Positions 1-5,988 of a stretch of 6,240 bases of DNA are shown one piece after another; the first letter of the stretch is position 1, and each line of letters begins with the position of its first letter. This stretch comes from Acidobacterium sp. Its GTDB lineage: Bacteria > Acidobacteriota > Terriglobia > Terriglobales > Acidobacteriaceae. The stretch lies in the NCBI GenBank assembly GCA_003152595.1, contig PMAM01000068.1:13926-20165 (forward strand), read 5' to 3'. The notes under the pieces are model-generated. The model worked only from the letters and a program-made list of their open reading frames with translations. It had not been told where the DNA came from and made no database searches. A program made the position numbers and the translations under genes.

Positions 1-467
1 TCGGAGCGGAGCAGCGCGAGGGTGTCGTCCCAGGCATCGGTGGAGTCGTTCGAGGGGCGGCAGTGGATGACGATGGGCTTCCTGCGGGCAGCGGCGATCT
101 CCATCTGGCGGGTGAAGACGGCCTTTTGGATGTCGCGTGGGGAGTGGTCGTAGAAGTAGTCGAGGCCAATCTCACCACAGGCCAGGACTTCGGGCTCGGC
201 GAGGAGGGCGTCGAGTTTCGAGTAGGCCAGATTGTCGGCGAGGCGGGCTTCGTGGGGGTGAACGCCGGCGGTGGCCCAGATCTTCGGGGTGCGGGGGCGG
301 CCGGCGGATGTACGGCTGATTTCGAGGGCGCGGTGCATTTCGGCTGGGCCGTCGCCGATGCCGATGGAGAGGATGGCGCGCACGCCGGCCGCGAAGGCGC
401 GTTCGAGGAGGGCTTCGCGGTCCTCGTCGTAACGGGGGCTGTCGAGATGGGCGTGGGAGTCAATCAT
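1..467 (-). CDS. tatD: TatD-family metal-dependent hydrolase (DNase), N-terminal 155 codons, cut by window edge
   Basis: The frame starts at ATG 467 and stays open to the left edge. It gives 155 residues, roughly 60% of a usual TatD protein of about 260. Visible landmarks of the amidohydrolase-type TIM barrel are the opening MIDSHAHLD (metal-binding H5 and H7), AGVHPHEA at 67-74, GEIGLDYFYD at 98-107 with the metal-bridging E99, and PIVIHCR at 131-137 with H135. The later His and Asp metal ligands lie outside the window. Family members are cytoplasmic metal-dependent 3'-5' exonucleases or deoxyribonucleases linked to DNA repair and quality control. The gene begins 17 bp after the toxin stop and shows no clear Shine-Dalgarno, so it is probably read as part of the metG-headed transcript. 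Third positions are mostly C, like metG. Family assignment is firm; the exact in vivo substrate is not known from sequence. Confidence 0.93.
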   Translation of the reverse strand, partial: MIDSHAHLDSPRYDEDREALLERAFAAGVRAILSIGIGDGPAEMHRALEISRTSAGRPRTPKIWATAGVHPHEARLADNLAYSKLDALLAEPEVLACGEIGLDYFYDHSPRDIQKAVFTRQMEIAAARRKPIVIHCRPSNDSTDAWDDTLALLRS

Positions 468-484
468 CGGGTTCAACGCCAGGG

Positions 485-754
485 TCAACGGTACACTTCG
501 CGGCGGTGGCCGACGCGAAGGACCAGGACGACCAGTCTTTTGTCCTGAATTTCGCAAACGATGCGGTAGTCACCGACGCGGTATCGCCAGAGGCCGCTAA
601 GTTCGGACCCCTGCAAAGCCTGGCCGAGGCTACGTGGATTTTCGACTTTGGCGACCCGCTCTCGCATGAACGCCGTTAGACGCAGTGCGATCTGTGCGTC
701 CATTTTGGCGAGGTTCTTTTTTGCCACCTCTGAGAAGATGATTGTCCAGGCCAA
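485..754 (-). CDS. RelE/ParE-family toxin, TTG start
   Basis: With a TTG start at 754 the product is 89 residues, the normal RelE size, beginning MAWTIIFSEVAKKNLAKMD. Family features are the N-terminal strand and helix pair, then GLWRYRVGDYRIV (54-66), then LRVGHRREVYR at the very end. R57, R59, R64, R80, R84, R85 and Y88 form the basic and tyrosine set expected of ribosome-dependent mRNA endonucleases of the RelE type; ParE-type gyrase inhibition cannot be excluded from sequence. The only upstream ATG (811) would add 19 residues of antitoxin-overlapping sequence with no family resemblance, so it is unlikely. A GAGG at 767-770 lies 12 nt before the TTG, which is a long spacing, so translational coupling to the antitoxin is likely. 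The TGA stop is 17 bp before tatD. The partner antitoxin overlaps by 125 bp. Base composition looks less GC-rich than the flanking metG and tatD. Confidence 0.85.
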   Translation of the reverse strand: MAWTIIFSEVAKKNLAKMDAQIALRLTAFMRERVAKVENPRSLGQALQGSELSGLWRYRVGDYRIVCEIQDKRLVVLVLRVGHRREVYR

Positions 755-962
755 GGCTGCGTTCAACCTCTTCGAGAGTATAGGTCTTGCTGCGTCCCTC
801 GCGGATCGCACGCAGTTCCTTCAAGGCGAGGTATTCGTCTTCGAGATCCTCGAGATGGTTCAGGATGGCTTCCCGTGCGTACCAGGTTTTCGTCCTTCCG
901 GTGCGTTTGGCGAGCTGATCCAGACGTTTTTCGATATCGGCAGGCAAGCGAATCGCGAGCAT
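630..962 (-). CDS. RHH-type antitoxin (RelB-like, DUF6290 type) with an extended C-terminus
   Basis: ATG 962 has a clear GGAGG at 970-974 with 7-nt spacing, so I prefer it over the in-frame ATG at 992, which would add ten residues encoded by the operator. Residues 1-45 (MLAIRLPADIEKRLDQLA, then TGRTKTWYAREAILNHLEDL) match small ribbon-helix-helix antitoxins: a short beta strand for DNA contact and two helices. Residues 45-73, ending YTLEEVERSLGLDN, form the usual toxin-binding tail. Most relatives stop here at about 75-80 residues. This one stays open to TAG 632-630, giving 110 residues. The extra tail from about residue 75 is basic and polar (RGGKKEPRQ and similar) and comes from the toxin coding sequence read in another frame. 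It would neutralise the toxin and, with it, repress the promoter at 975-1011. The family call is good; whether the tail is real or a stop-loss artefact is open. Confidence 0.82.
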   Translation of the reverse strand: MLAIRLPADIEKRLDQLAKRTGRTKTWYAREAILNHLEDLEDEYLALKELRAIREGRSKTYTLEEVERSLGLDNHLLRGGKKEPRQNGRTDRTASNGVHARAGRQSRKST

Positions 963-969
963 TGCGGAA

Positions 970-974
970 CCTCC
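970..974 (-). promoter_or_regulatory. Strong Shine-Dalgarno of the antitoxin gene
   Basis: GGAGG on the - strand, 7 nt before ATG 962. It fixes the antitoxin start and shows that the module carries its own translation signal, although it sits only 65 bp after the metG stop. Confidence 0.75.
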
Positions 975-1011
975 GCTATATAAGTATAGCACTCTGGTAT
1001 ACGTGTATAGC
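975..1011. promoter_or_regulatory. Probable TA operator/promoter with repeated GCTATA half-sites
   Basis: This AT-rich patch stands out from its GC-rich surroundings. GCTATA (975-980) and TATAGC (985-990) form a perfect 6-bp inverted repeat with a 4-bp spacer. GTATAGC occurs at 984-990 and again at 1005-1011, exactly 21 bp apart, and palindromic GTATAC lies at 997-1002. The half-site centres fall about 10, 12 and 9 bp apart, close to one helical turn each, which suits cooperative binding of ribbon-helix-helix dimers. On the - strand TATACT (988-983) is a reasonable -10 box, but I see no convincing -35. Autoregulation by the antitoxin, alone or with the toxin, is the inference; the repeats themselves are directly seen. 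Confidence 0.6.
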
Positions 1012-1027
1012 GTTGGCCTGAAGTCTT

Positions 1028-3319
1028 CTACTTGAGGCGCGCGCCAACCGGGACGTCTTCGAGGAAACCGGCTAACACTGGGCGGCCGCCTTCAAGGGAG
1101 GCAGCGACGATCATGCCGTTGGATTCGAGACCACGGAGTTTGCGCGGCGCGAGGTTGGCGACGATGACGACTTTGCGTCCGATGAGCGACTCGGGGGCAT
1201 AGGCCTCGGCGATGCCGGCGAGGATCTGGCGGGTTTCGGTGCCGAGGTCGACTTCCAGGCGGAGGAGCTTGTCGGCTTTGGGGACGCGCTCAGCGACTTT
1301 GATCTGGCCGACGCGCAGTTCGACTTTGGAGAAGTCGTCGATGGATATTTTGCCCTCAGGGAGAGTGGGGGCAGCGGGACCTGCAGGCGCCGCGACGGTG
1401 CCGGTTGCGGGAGCGGGTGGAAGAATTCGCGTGCCAGGCAGGTTCGTAGCGTCTTCGGGTCCGGAGGGCGTGGGTTGTAGCGCGGCAACGGGCGCGCTGG
1501 GAGCCTGATCTTTGCGGCCCCCGATGGTTTCGCGGACCGTTTCGGCGATCGCTCCTTCGAAGGCGGCGACGGCAGCGGTCTCGTTGGTGGACTCGGCCAT
1601 GGCGACGGCGAGGCCTTCGATGGCGGACTTGAGTTTAGACGTGTGTGCCGGCGACGGCTCCGCAGTTTCGGGCTCGGGAGTGGCGGCGGGTGCGGGTGCG
1701 TTCTTCTGCTCGAGTTCGCTCATACGGGTGATGGTCTCCTTGTCGGCGCGGGGGAAGAGCGGCGAGAGTTCGCCGAGTTTGGTTCCGGGCTTGAGTCCGC
1801 GCCACTGCAGGTTTTTGAGGTCGGCCTTGCGGATGTCGCCGAGGCCGAGCTGGGACCAGACCTGGGCGGCGGCGTTGGGGATGACGGGGTAGACGAGGGC
1901 GGTGATGATGCGGATGGCTTCCGCGGCGGTATAGAGGATGTCGGCACGCAGCGCTTGTTGCTGTTCGTCGCTGACGCCTTCGGGCTGCTTCCAGGGCGCG
2001 TTGGCGGTGAGGTAGCCGTCGACGGCGGCGACGGCGGCCCAGGCGGTTTCGAGCGCGCGGGAAAAATCGAGCGCGTCGAACGATGCGGCGAAGGTTGAGA
2101 TGGTGCGGGGAAGCTCGACGGCGAAAGAGTGGGACTGCACGACGGATCCGGAGGAGGCGGGATAGGGCACGAGGCCGTCGAAGTAGCGGCCGATCATCGA
2201 CAGCGTGCGGCTGACGAGGTTGCCGTAGCCGTTGGCGAGGTCGGCGTTGTAGCGCTGGACAAGGGCGTCGAAGGAGAAGTTGCCATCCTGGCCGAAGGCG
2301 ATCTCGCGCAGCAGGAAGTAACGCAGTGCGTCGGCCCCGAAGAGGTCCTGCTCGGCTTTGGGCAGGTCGGGCTTGAGAGCGCCGAAGCCTTCGAGGATCG
2401 TCTCTGCGCGCACGATGTTGCCGCGGGACTTCGACATCTTGCTCTCTTCAAAGAGGAGCCAGCCGTGGGCGTGGACGGATTTGGGCAGCGGGAGGCCGGC
2501 GGCCATGAGGAACGCAGGCCAGTAGACGCAGTGAAAGCGGATGATTTCCTTACCGACGAGGTGGAGGTCGGCGGGCCAGAATGTTTTGTACTTGCTGTCG
2601 TCGGCGGAGGACCAGCCGAGGGCGGTGATGTAGTTGGCGAGGGCGTCGAGCCAGACATAGACGACGTGCTTCTCGTCGCCCGGGATGGGGATGCCCCAGT
2701 TGAAGCTGGTGCGGGAGACGGAGAGATCGCGCAGGCCGCCCTTCACGAAGGAGATGACTTCGTTGCGGCGGCTTTCCGGGCGAATGAAGTCCGGATGCTC
2801 GTCGTAGAACTCCAGCAGGCGACGCTCGAAGGCGGAGAGCTTAAAGAAGTAGTTCTCCTCGGAGACGGTTTCGGTGGGGCGGCCGCAGTCGGGGCAGGGC
2901 GCGCCAGGCGGGGCCTCGACGTAGAGCTCGTCGAAGACGCAGTACTGGCCGGTGTAGGAGCCCTTGTAGATGAAGCCGCGATCGCGGAGCAGGGTGATGA
3001 AGTTCTGGACGGCGAGAATGTGGCGGGGCTCGGTGGTGCGGATGAAGTCGTCGCAGGTGAGGCCCATGCGGTCCCAGAGGTTTTTGAATTCCTGGGAGAC
3101 GCGGTCGGCGAATTGCTGTGGCGTGCAGCCGGCGGCCTCAGCGGAGCGCTCGATTTTCTGACCGTGCTCGTCGGTACCGGTGAGGAACCAGGTATCGACG
3201 CCGAGAGAACGCTGACGGCGCGCGATGGCGTCGGCCACGATGGTGGTGTAAGCGTGGCCGATGTGCGGGCGCGCGTTGACGTAGTAGATGGGGGTGGTGA
3301 GGTAAAACTTGTCAGGCAT
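1028..3319 (-). CDS. metG: Methionyl-tRNA synthetase, long form with C-terminal tRNA-binding domain
   Basis: The 763-residue product charges tRNA-Met in the cytoplasm. It is a class Ia enzyme: HIGH at 19-22 (PHIGHAYTT), FLTGTDEHGQKIE at 45-57, the connective-peptide metal knuckle with C127, D130, C142 and C145, the VWLDALANYI block at 222-231, HLVGKEIIRFH at 253-263, and KMSKS at 294-298. A helical anticodon-binding domain follows, beginning near NGYGNLVSRTLSMIGRYF. Residues about 525-654 are an Ala/Pro-rich linker with one probable helix in the middle (SKLKSAIEGLAVAM). Residues 655-763 are an EMAPII/Trbp111-like OB fold (VELRVGQIKVAERVPKADKL, later NLAPRKLRGLESNGMI), which in dimeric MetRSs aids dimerisation and tRNA binding. 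The enzyme is longer than the usual roughly 650-680 because of the linker. No strong Shine-Dalgarno precedes ATG 3319. The gene lies 82 bp after the NTF2-like gene and 65 bp before the TA module, on the same strand. Confidence 0.98.
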   Translation of the reverse strand: MPDKFYLTTPIYYVNARPHIGHAYTTIVADAIARRQRSLGVDTWFLTGTDEHGQKIERSAEAAGCTPQQFADRVSQEFKNLWDRMGLTCDDFIRTTEPRHILAVQNFITLLRDRGFIYKGSYTGQYCVFDELYVEAPPGAPCPDCGRPTETVSEENYFFKLSAFERRLLEFYDEHPDFIRPESRRNEVISFVKGGLRDLSVSRTSFNWGIPIPGDEKHVVYVWLDALANYITALGWSSADDSKYKTFWPADLHLVGKEIIRFHCVYWPAFLMAAGLPLPKSVHAHGWLLFEESKMSKSRGNIVRAETILEGFGALKPDLPKAEQDLFGADALRYFLLREIAFGQDGNFSFDALVQRYNADLANGYGNLVSRTLSMIGRYFDGLVPYPASSGSVVQSHSFAVELPRTISTFAASFDALDFSRALETAWAAVAAVDGYLTANAPWKQPEGVSDEQQQALRADILYTAAEAIRIITALVYPVIPNAAAQVWSQLGLGDIRKADLKNLQWRGLKPGTKLGELSPLFPRADKETITRMSELEQKNAPAPAATPEPETAEPSPAHTSKLKSAIEGLAVAMAESTNETAAVAAFEGAIAETVRETIGGRKDQAPSAPVAALQPTPSGPEDATNLPGTRILPPAPATGTVAAPAGPAAPTLPEGKISIDDFSKVELRVGQIKVAERVPKADKLLRLEVDLGTETRQILAGIAEAYAPESLIGRKVVIVANLAPRKLRGLESNGMIVAASLEGGRPVLAGFLEDVPVGARLK

Positions 3320-3401
3320 GGATGATGGCGGGTGGTGCGAACGCTCTTCTCATCTTAGCGGAAGAGAGGCAGGCAAGAAGCCTCAGTCAGGGCGCCGCAG
3401 G

Positions 3402-3761
3402 TCAGCCGGAGTAGTTGGCGACGACGCGGATGATTTTGCCGGCGGAGTCGAGTTCCATGTACTCGGCGGTGTGGGTGCCGCGCTGGTTGTTGAAGAGAAG
3501 CACGACGCTGGAGAGGCCGGCGAGGACTTCGAGGAGTTCGAAGTGGAGGTTGGGGAGGGCGTCGAGGCCGCGCTGGAAGTAGTCGCGGAGGGCGGCATCG
3601 CCAGTGACGGTGCCCGAGGGGTCGTTGAGGAGTTTGGCAGCGGCGGGCGAGGTGAGGGTGACGCTGGGTGCGTAGTGGGCGAGGATGCGGTCGAGGTCGT
3701 GGGAATTCCAGGCGGCGATCCAGTCCTGGGCGAAGGGGTGGGCTTCGGTTGTGGTGGGCAT
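3402..3761 (-). CDS. NTF2/SnoaL-like small protein
   Basis: The start is ATG 3761, giving 119 residues. The sequence has the pattern of the nuclear transport factor 2/SnoaL fold: an N-terminal helix (FAQDWIAAWNSHDLDRILAHY, residues about 10-30), a strand after APSVTLTSP, a GTVTGDAALRDYFQRGLDALP segment (50-70), then beta strands (LHFELLEVLAGLSSVVLLFN, GTHTAEYMELDSAGKIIRVV) ending in NYSG. It has no signal peptide and is probably cytoplasmic. Members of this fold include polyketide cyclases, isomerases and many uncharacterised stress or binding proteins, so no reaction can be assigned. The same frame stays open far upstream across argS, but only this portion looks like protein; the family-like helix begins within ten residues of this ATG. 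No clear Shine-Dalgarno precedes it. It is the first gene of the - strand run leading to metG and diverges from argS. Confidence 0.8.
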   Translation of the reverse strand: MPTTTEAHPFAQDWIAAWNSHDLDRILAHYAPSVTLTSPAAAKLLNDPSGTVTGDAALRDYFQRGLDALPNLHFELLEVLAGLSSVVLLFNNQRGTHTAEYMELDSAGKIIRVVANYSG

Positions 3762-3789
3762 GGGCGATCGGGAGGAGGGTAACACGGGG

Positions 3790-3817
3790 TCGAGACGACG
3801 AGCGGCGCTGCTAGAAT
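3790..3817 (+). promoter_or_regulatory. Candidate argS promoter
   Basis: TAGAAT at 3812-3817 matches the -10 consensus at five of six positions. TCGAGA at 3790-3795 matches -35 TTGACA at four of six, with a 16-bp spacer. A transcript would start near 3824 and give a leader of about 22 nt before GTG 3846. It lies in the 84-bp divergent gap between the NTF2-like gene and argS. Promoter preferences of this organism are unknown, so the call is tentative. I could not find a comparably good - strand promoter for the NTF2-like gene. Confidence 0.35.
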
Positions 3818-3845
3818 CAAGCTTTTCTGAAGGCAGGTTGGCCGC

Positions 3846-5888
3846 GTGTATTTGAGACAGCAAAGGCAGTTGGCGGAGGCAATTCGGGGTGCGCTCCGGA
3901 GCTTGTACGGGATTGAGGTGGAGACGGTGGTGCTGGAGCAGCCGCCGGAGCTGAAGTTTGGGGAGTTTGCCACTCCGGTTGCGTTTGAGCTGGCGCGCAA
4001 GCTGCGCAAGGCTCCCAAAAAGATTGCCGAGGAGATTGTCGGGGCGCTGGGGTCTTCGGCTCCGGTGGCAGGGTTTGCCGGGTTCGAGGTCGCGGGCGCT
4101 GGCTACATCAACGCGCGGCTCGATCGTAGCGGGTTTGCGCAGGCGTTCGCACGCTCGGGCGAGGCGGAGGCGCCGGCGGAGAGGTTCCATAGTCTCGTCG
4201 AGCACACCAGCATCAATCCGAACAAAGCAGCGCATGTGGGGCATCTGCGCAACGCGATCCTGGGGGACACGTTTGTGCGGCTGCTGCGGGCGGCGGGCCA
4301 GCGGGTGGATGTGCAGAACTACATCGACAACACTGGCGTGCAGGTGGCCGATGTGGTGGTGGGCCTGGTTCATCTGGAAGGGCTGAACCTGGCCGGCGTG
4401 GAAGAGTTGATGAGCGAGCTGGCCGAGGATGGGGAGCGCATCGACTACTACTGCTGGGATCTGTATGCGCGGGTTTCGTCGTGGTATGAGGCTTCGCCGG
4501 AAGAAGCAGCAGCCCGAAAAAAACTGAGGCTGAATACGCTGCACGCGACTGAGGCGGGCGGGAATGAGACGGCGCAGATTGCGGAGCTGGTGTCGACGGC
4601 GGTGCTGCGTCGGCATCTGGAGACGATGGTGCGGCTGGGGATTGAGTACGATTTGCTGCCTCGGGAGAGCGAGATTCTGCATTTGCACTTCTGGGATCTG
4701 GCGTTTGAGCAGTTGAAGGCGAAGGGCGTGCTGTATTTCGAGACGGAGGGGAAGAACAAGGGCTGCTGGGTGATGAAACGGCCTGGGAGTCGTGGCCGGA
4801 CGGGCGGACGCCCTTCGGGAGACTCCGCGTCCAGCGGGACGACGGAGAATTCTGACAGTGAAGGGCCCGATGAAGATGCAAAGGTCATTGTTCGCTCGAA
4901 TGGAACGGTGACGTATGTGGGGAAGGACATTGCCTATCACCTTTGGAAGTTTGGATTGCTCGGACGGGATTTTGCGTATCGACCGTTCTTCGACTACCGG
5001 GATCATCGGTGCTGGATATCGGCGGAGACGGGTGAGGCGGAGCATCCGCAGTTTGGGGGCGCGCAGGCGATCTACAACGTGATCGACTCGCGGCAGTCGG
5101 ATCCGCAGGCGAATGTGATTGAGGCGCTGCGCGGGCTGGGATACACGGAGCAGGCTTCGCACTATACGCACTTTTCGTACGAGATGGTGGCGCTGACGCC
5201 CCGGTGTGCTCTGGAGCTGGGGTATGAGGTGTCGGAAGAGGATCGGGCGCGGCCCTACATCGAGGTCTCCGGGCGGAAGGGGTTTGGGGTTAAGGCTGAC
5301 GACCTGATCGACAAGCTGATTGCGGCAACGCATGCGGAGGTTGACAGCCGGCATCCTGAACTGAGCGACGAAGAGGGCGAGGCGACAGCGCGGTCGATTG
5401 CTGTGGGGGCGCTGCGATATTTCATGCTGCGCTACACGCGGAATTCGGTGATCGCTTTCGACTTCAAAGATGCGCTGAGTTTTGAGGGCGAGACGGGACC
5501 CTATCTGCAGTACGCAGTGGTGCGGACGCGGAGCATCTTTCGCAAGGCGGGGACGACGCCGGAGGAGGCGCTGGCCGGGCTGAGTGGCGTCGATGTCGCG
5601 CAGTATCTGAGCGGGGAAGGCAGCGACGGCATTTGGGAGGTTTGGCTGCGCGGGGCGAAGACGACGCTGTTGCTGGATCAGTGCATCTCGACGGCTGAGC
5701 CGGCGTATCTGGCGAAGCATGCCTTCCAGCTGGCGCAGGACTTCAGCAATTTCTACCGGCTTCACCATATTTTGAGCGAAGAGGACCCGGCGCGGAAGAA
5801 ATTGCTGCTGGCGACGGCGGCCGTCACGCAGCGGGAGCTGATTCGTTCGCTCGCGTGGCTGGGGATCAGCGCGCCGGAGGTGATGTGA
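3846..5888 (+). CDS. argS: Arginyl-tRNA synthetase with low-complexity internal insertion
   Basis: GTG 3846 starts 680 residues. An in-frame TGA at 3828-3830 rules out anything upstream, and AGG at 3835-3837 (8-nt spacing) or GAAGG at 3829-3833 may serve as ribosome binding site. The product ligates Arg to tRNA-Arg. The N-terminal tRNA-recognition domain covers about 1-100 (LKFGEFATPVAFELARKLRK). The class I catalytic core has HVGH at 130-133 within INPNKAAHVGHLRNAILGD, NYIDNTGVQVADV soon after, and VRSNGTVTYVGKDIAYHLWK at 349-368. The KMSKS-like loop is replaced by EVSGRKG at about 473-479. The DALR anticodon-binding domain ends the protein (GPYLQYAVVRTRSIF onward, ending SLAWLGISAPEVM). It is about 100 residues longer than E. 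coli ArgRS (577). Part of the excess is a long insertion in the connective region, and part is the Gly/Ser/Asp-rich stretch at 313-344. Codons strongly favour G at position 3, unlike the C-favouring metG. Confidence 0.97.
   Translation: MYLRQQRQLAEAIRGALRSLYGIEVETVVLEQPPELKFGEFATPVAFELARKLRKAPKKIAEEIVGALGSSAPVAGFAGFEVAGAGYINARLDRSGFAQAFARSGEAEAPAERFHSLVEHTSINPNKAAHVGHLRNAILGDTFVRLLRAAGQRVDVQNYIDNTGVQVADVVVGLVHLEGLNLAGVEELMSELAEDGERIDYYCWDLYARVSSWYEASPEEAAARKKLRLNTLHATEAGGNETAQIAELVSTAVLRRHLETMVRLGIEYDLLPRESEILHLHFWDLAFEQLKAKGVLYFETEGKNKGCWVMKRPGSRGRTGGRPSGDSASSGTTENSDSEGPDEDAKVIVRSNGTVTYVGKDIAYHLWKFGLLGRDFAYRPFFDYRDHRCWISAETGEAEHPQFGGAQAIYNVIDSRQSDPQANVIEALRGLGYTEQASHYTHFSYEMVALTPRCALELGYEVSEEDRARPYIEVSGRKGFGVKADDLIDKLIAATHAEVDSRHPELSDEEGEATARSIAVGALRYFMLRYTRNSVIAFDFKDALSFEGETGPYLQYAVVRTRSIFRKAGTTPEEALAGLSGVDVAQYLSGEGSDGIWEVWLRGAKTTLLLDQCISTAEPAYLAKHAFQLAQDFSNFYRLHHILSEEDPARKKLLLATAAVTQRELIRSLAWLGISAPEVM
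4806..4832. repeat. Inverted repeat within argS insertion
   Basis: GGACGC (4806-4811) and GCGTCC (4827-4832) are perfect 6-bp arms around a 15-nt loop. Next to and inside them are a near-palindrome, GGGCGGACGCCC (4802-4813), and a small CCC-TTC-GGG hairpin (4811-4819). It encodes part of the Gly/Ser/Arg-rich stretch interrupting ArgRS, so it may be the footprint of a small palindromic element that inserted in frame. The pairing is visible; the origin is inferred. Confidence 0.45.
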
Positions 5889-5893
5889 AAGAG

Positions 5894-5931
5894 CAGGGAA
5901 CAGGGAACAGGGAACAGGGAACAGGGAACAG
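5894..5931. repeat. Heptanucleotide tandem array (CAGGGAA)x5 plus CAG
   Basis: Five perfect, uninterrupted copies of the 7-bp unit CAGGGAA (5894-5928) are followed by the first three bases of a sixth. The array starts 5 bp after the argS stop and ends 57 bp before the next start codon. Because 7 is not a multiple of 3, an array of this unit cycles through all frames; on the - strand it reads as a repeating Leu-Phe-Pro-Val-Pro-Cys-Ser peptide, which I do not regard as real. Perfect identity suggests recent slippage expansion. Heptanucleotide intergenic repeats are known in several bacterial groups, for example the STRR families of cyanobacteria. No function can be read from the sequence. Confidence 0.95.
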
Positions 5932-5988
5932 ATAGATACTCTTGATGGAGCACGAGCGAATCGCCGATAAGGGACGACGGGAGTGTCG

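Noticed and set aside
63..548. 161-codon + strand open frame at the left edge
   Set aside because: Lies opposite the clear TatD N-terminus and part of the toxin; no family resemblance and no ribosome binding site noted.
648..983. 111-codon + strand open frame across the TA module
   Set aside because: Antisense to the antitoxin, whose Shine-Dalgarno and RHH-like sequence are convincing.
963..992. Upstream ATG 992 as antitoxin start
   Set aside because: It would add MLYLYSGGSA encoded by the operator repeats, whereas ATG 962 has an ideally spaced GGAGG and begins the family-typical MLAIRLP.
2129..3325. 398-codon + strand open frame opposite metG
   Set aside because: Antisense shadow of conserved MetRS catalytic sequence. 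Composition is Gly/Val/Glu/Asp-rich with no recognisable domain.
3344..3366. CTCTTC/GAAGAG inverted repeat in the metG leader
   Set aside because: Six-bp arms with an 11-nt loop and no T-run or anti-terminator partner; likely chance, and no riboswitch or T-box features are visible.
4213..4881. 222-codon - strand frame opposite argS
   Set aside because: Ser/Pro/Arg-rich antisense shadow of conserved ArgRS sequence with no domain.
3402..5768. 788-codon open frame on the - strand covering the NTF2-like gene and nearly all of argS
   Set aside because: Only the last 119 codons look like protein. The rest is rich in Arg, Pro, His and Leu and is the exact antisense of a clear ArgRS; G-ending argS codons rarely create antisense stops.
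5889..5988. Possible argS terminator
   Set aside because: I found no GC-rich stem followed by a T-run; the gap holds only the heptanucleotide array and short unremarkable sequence.
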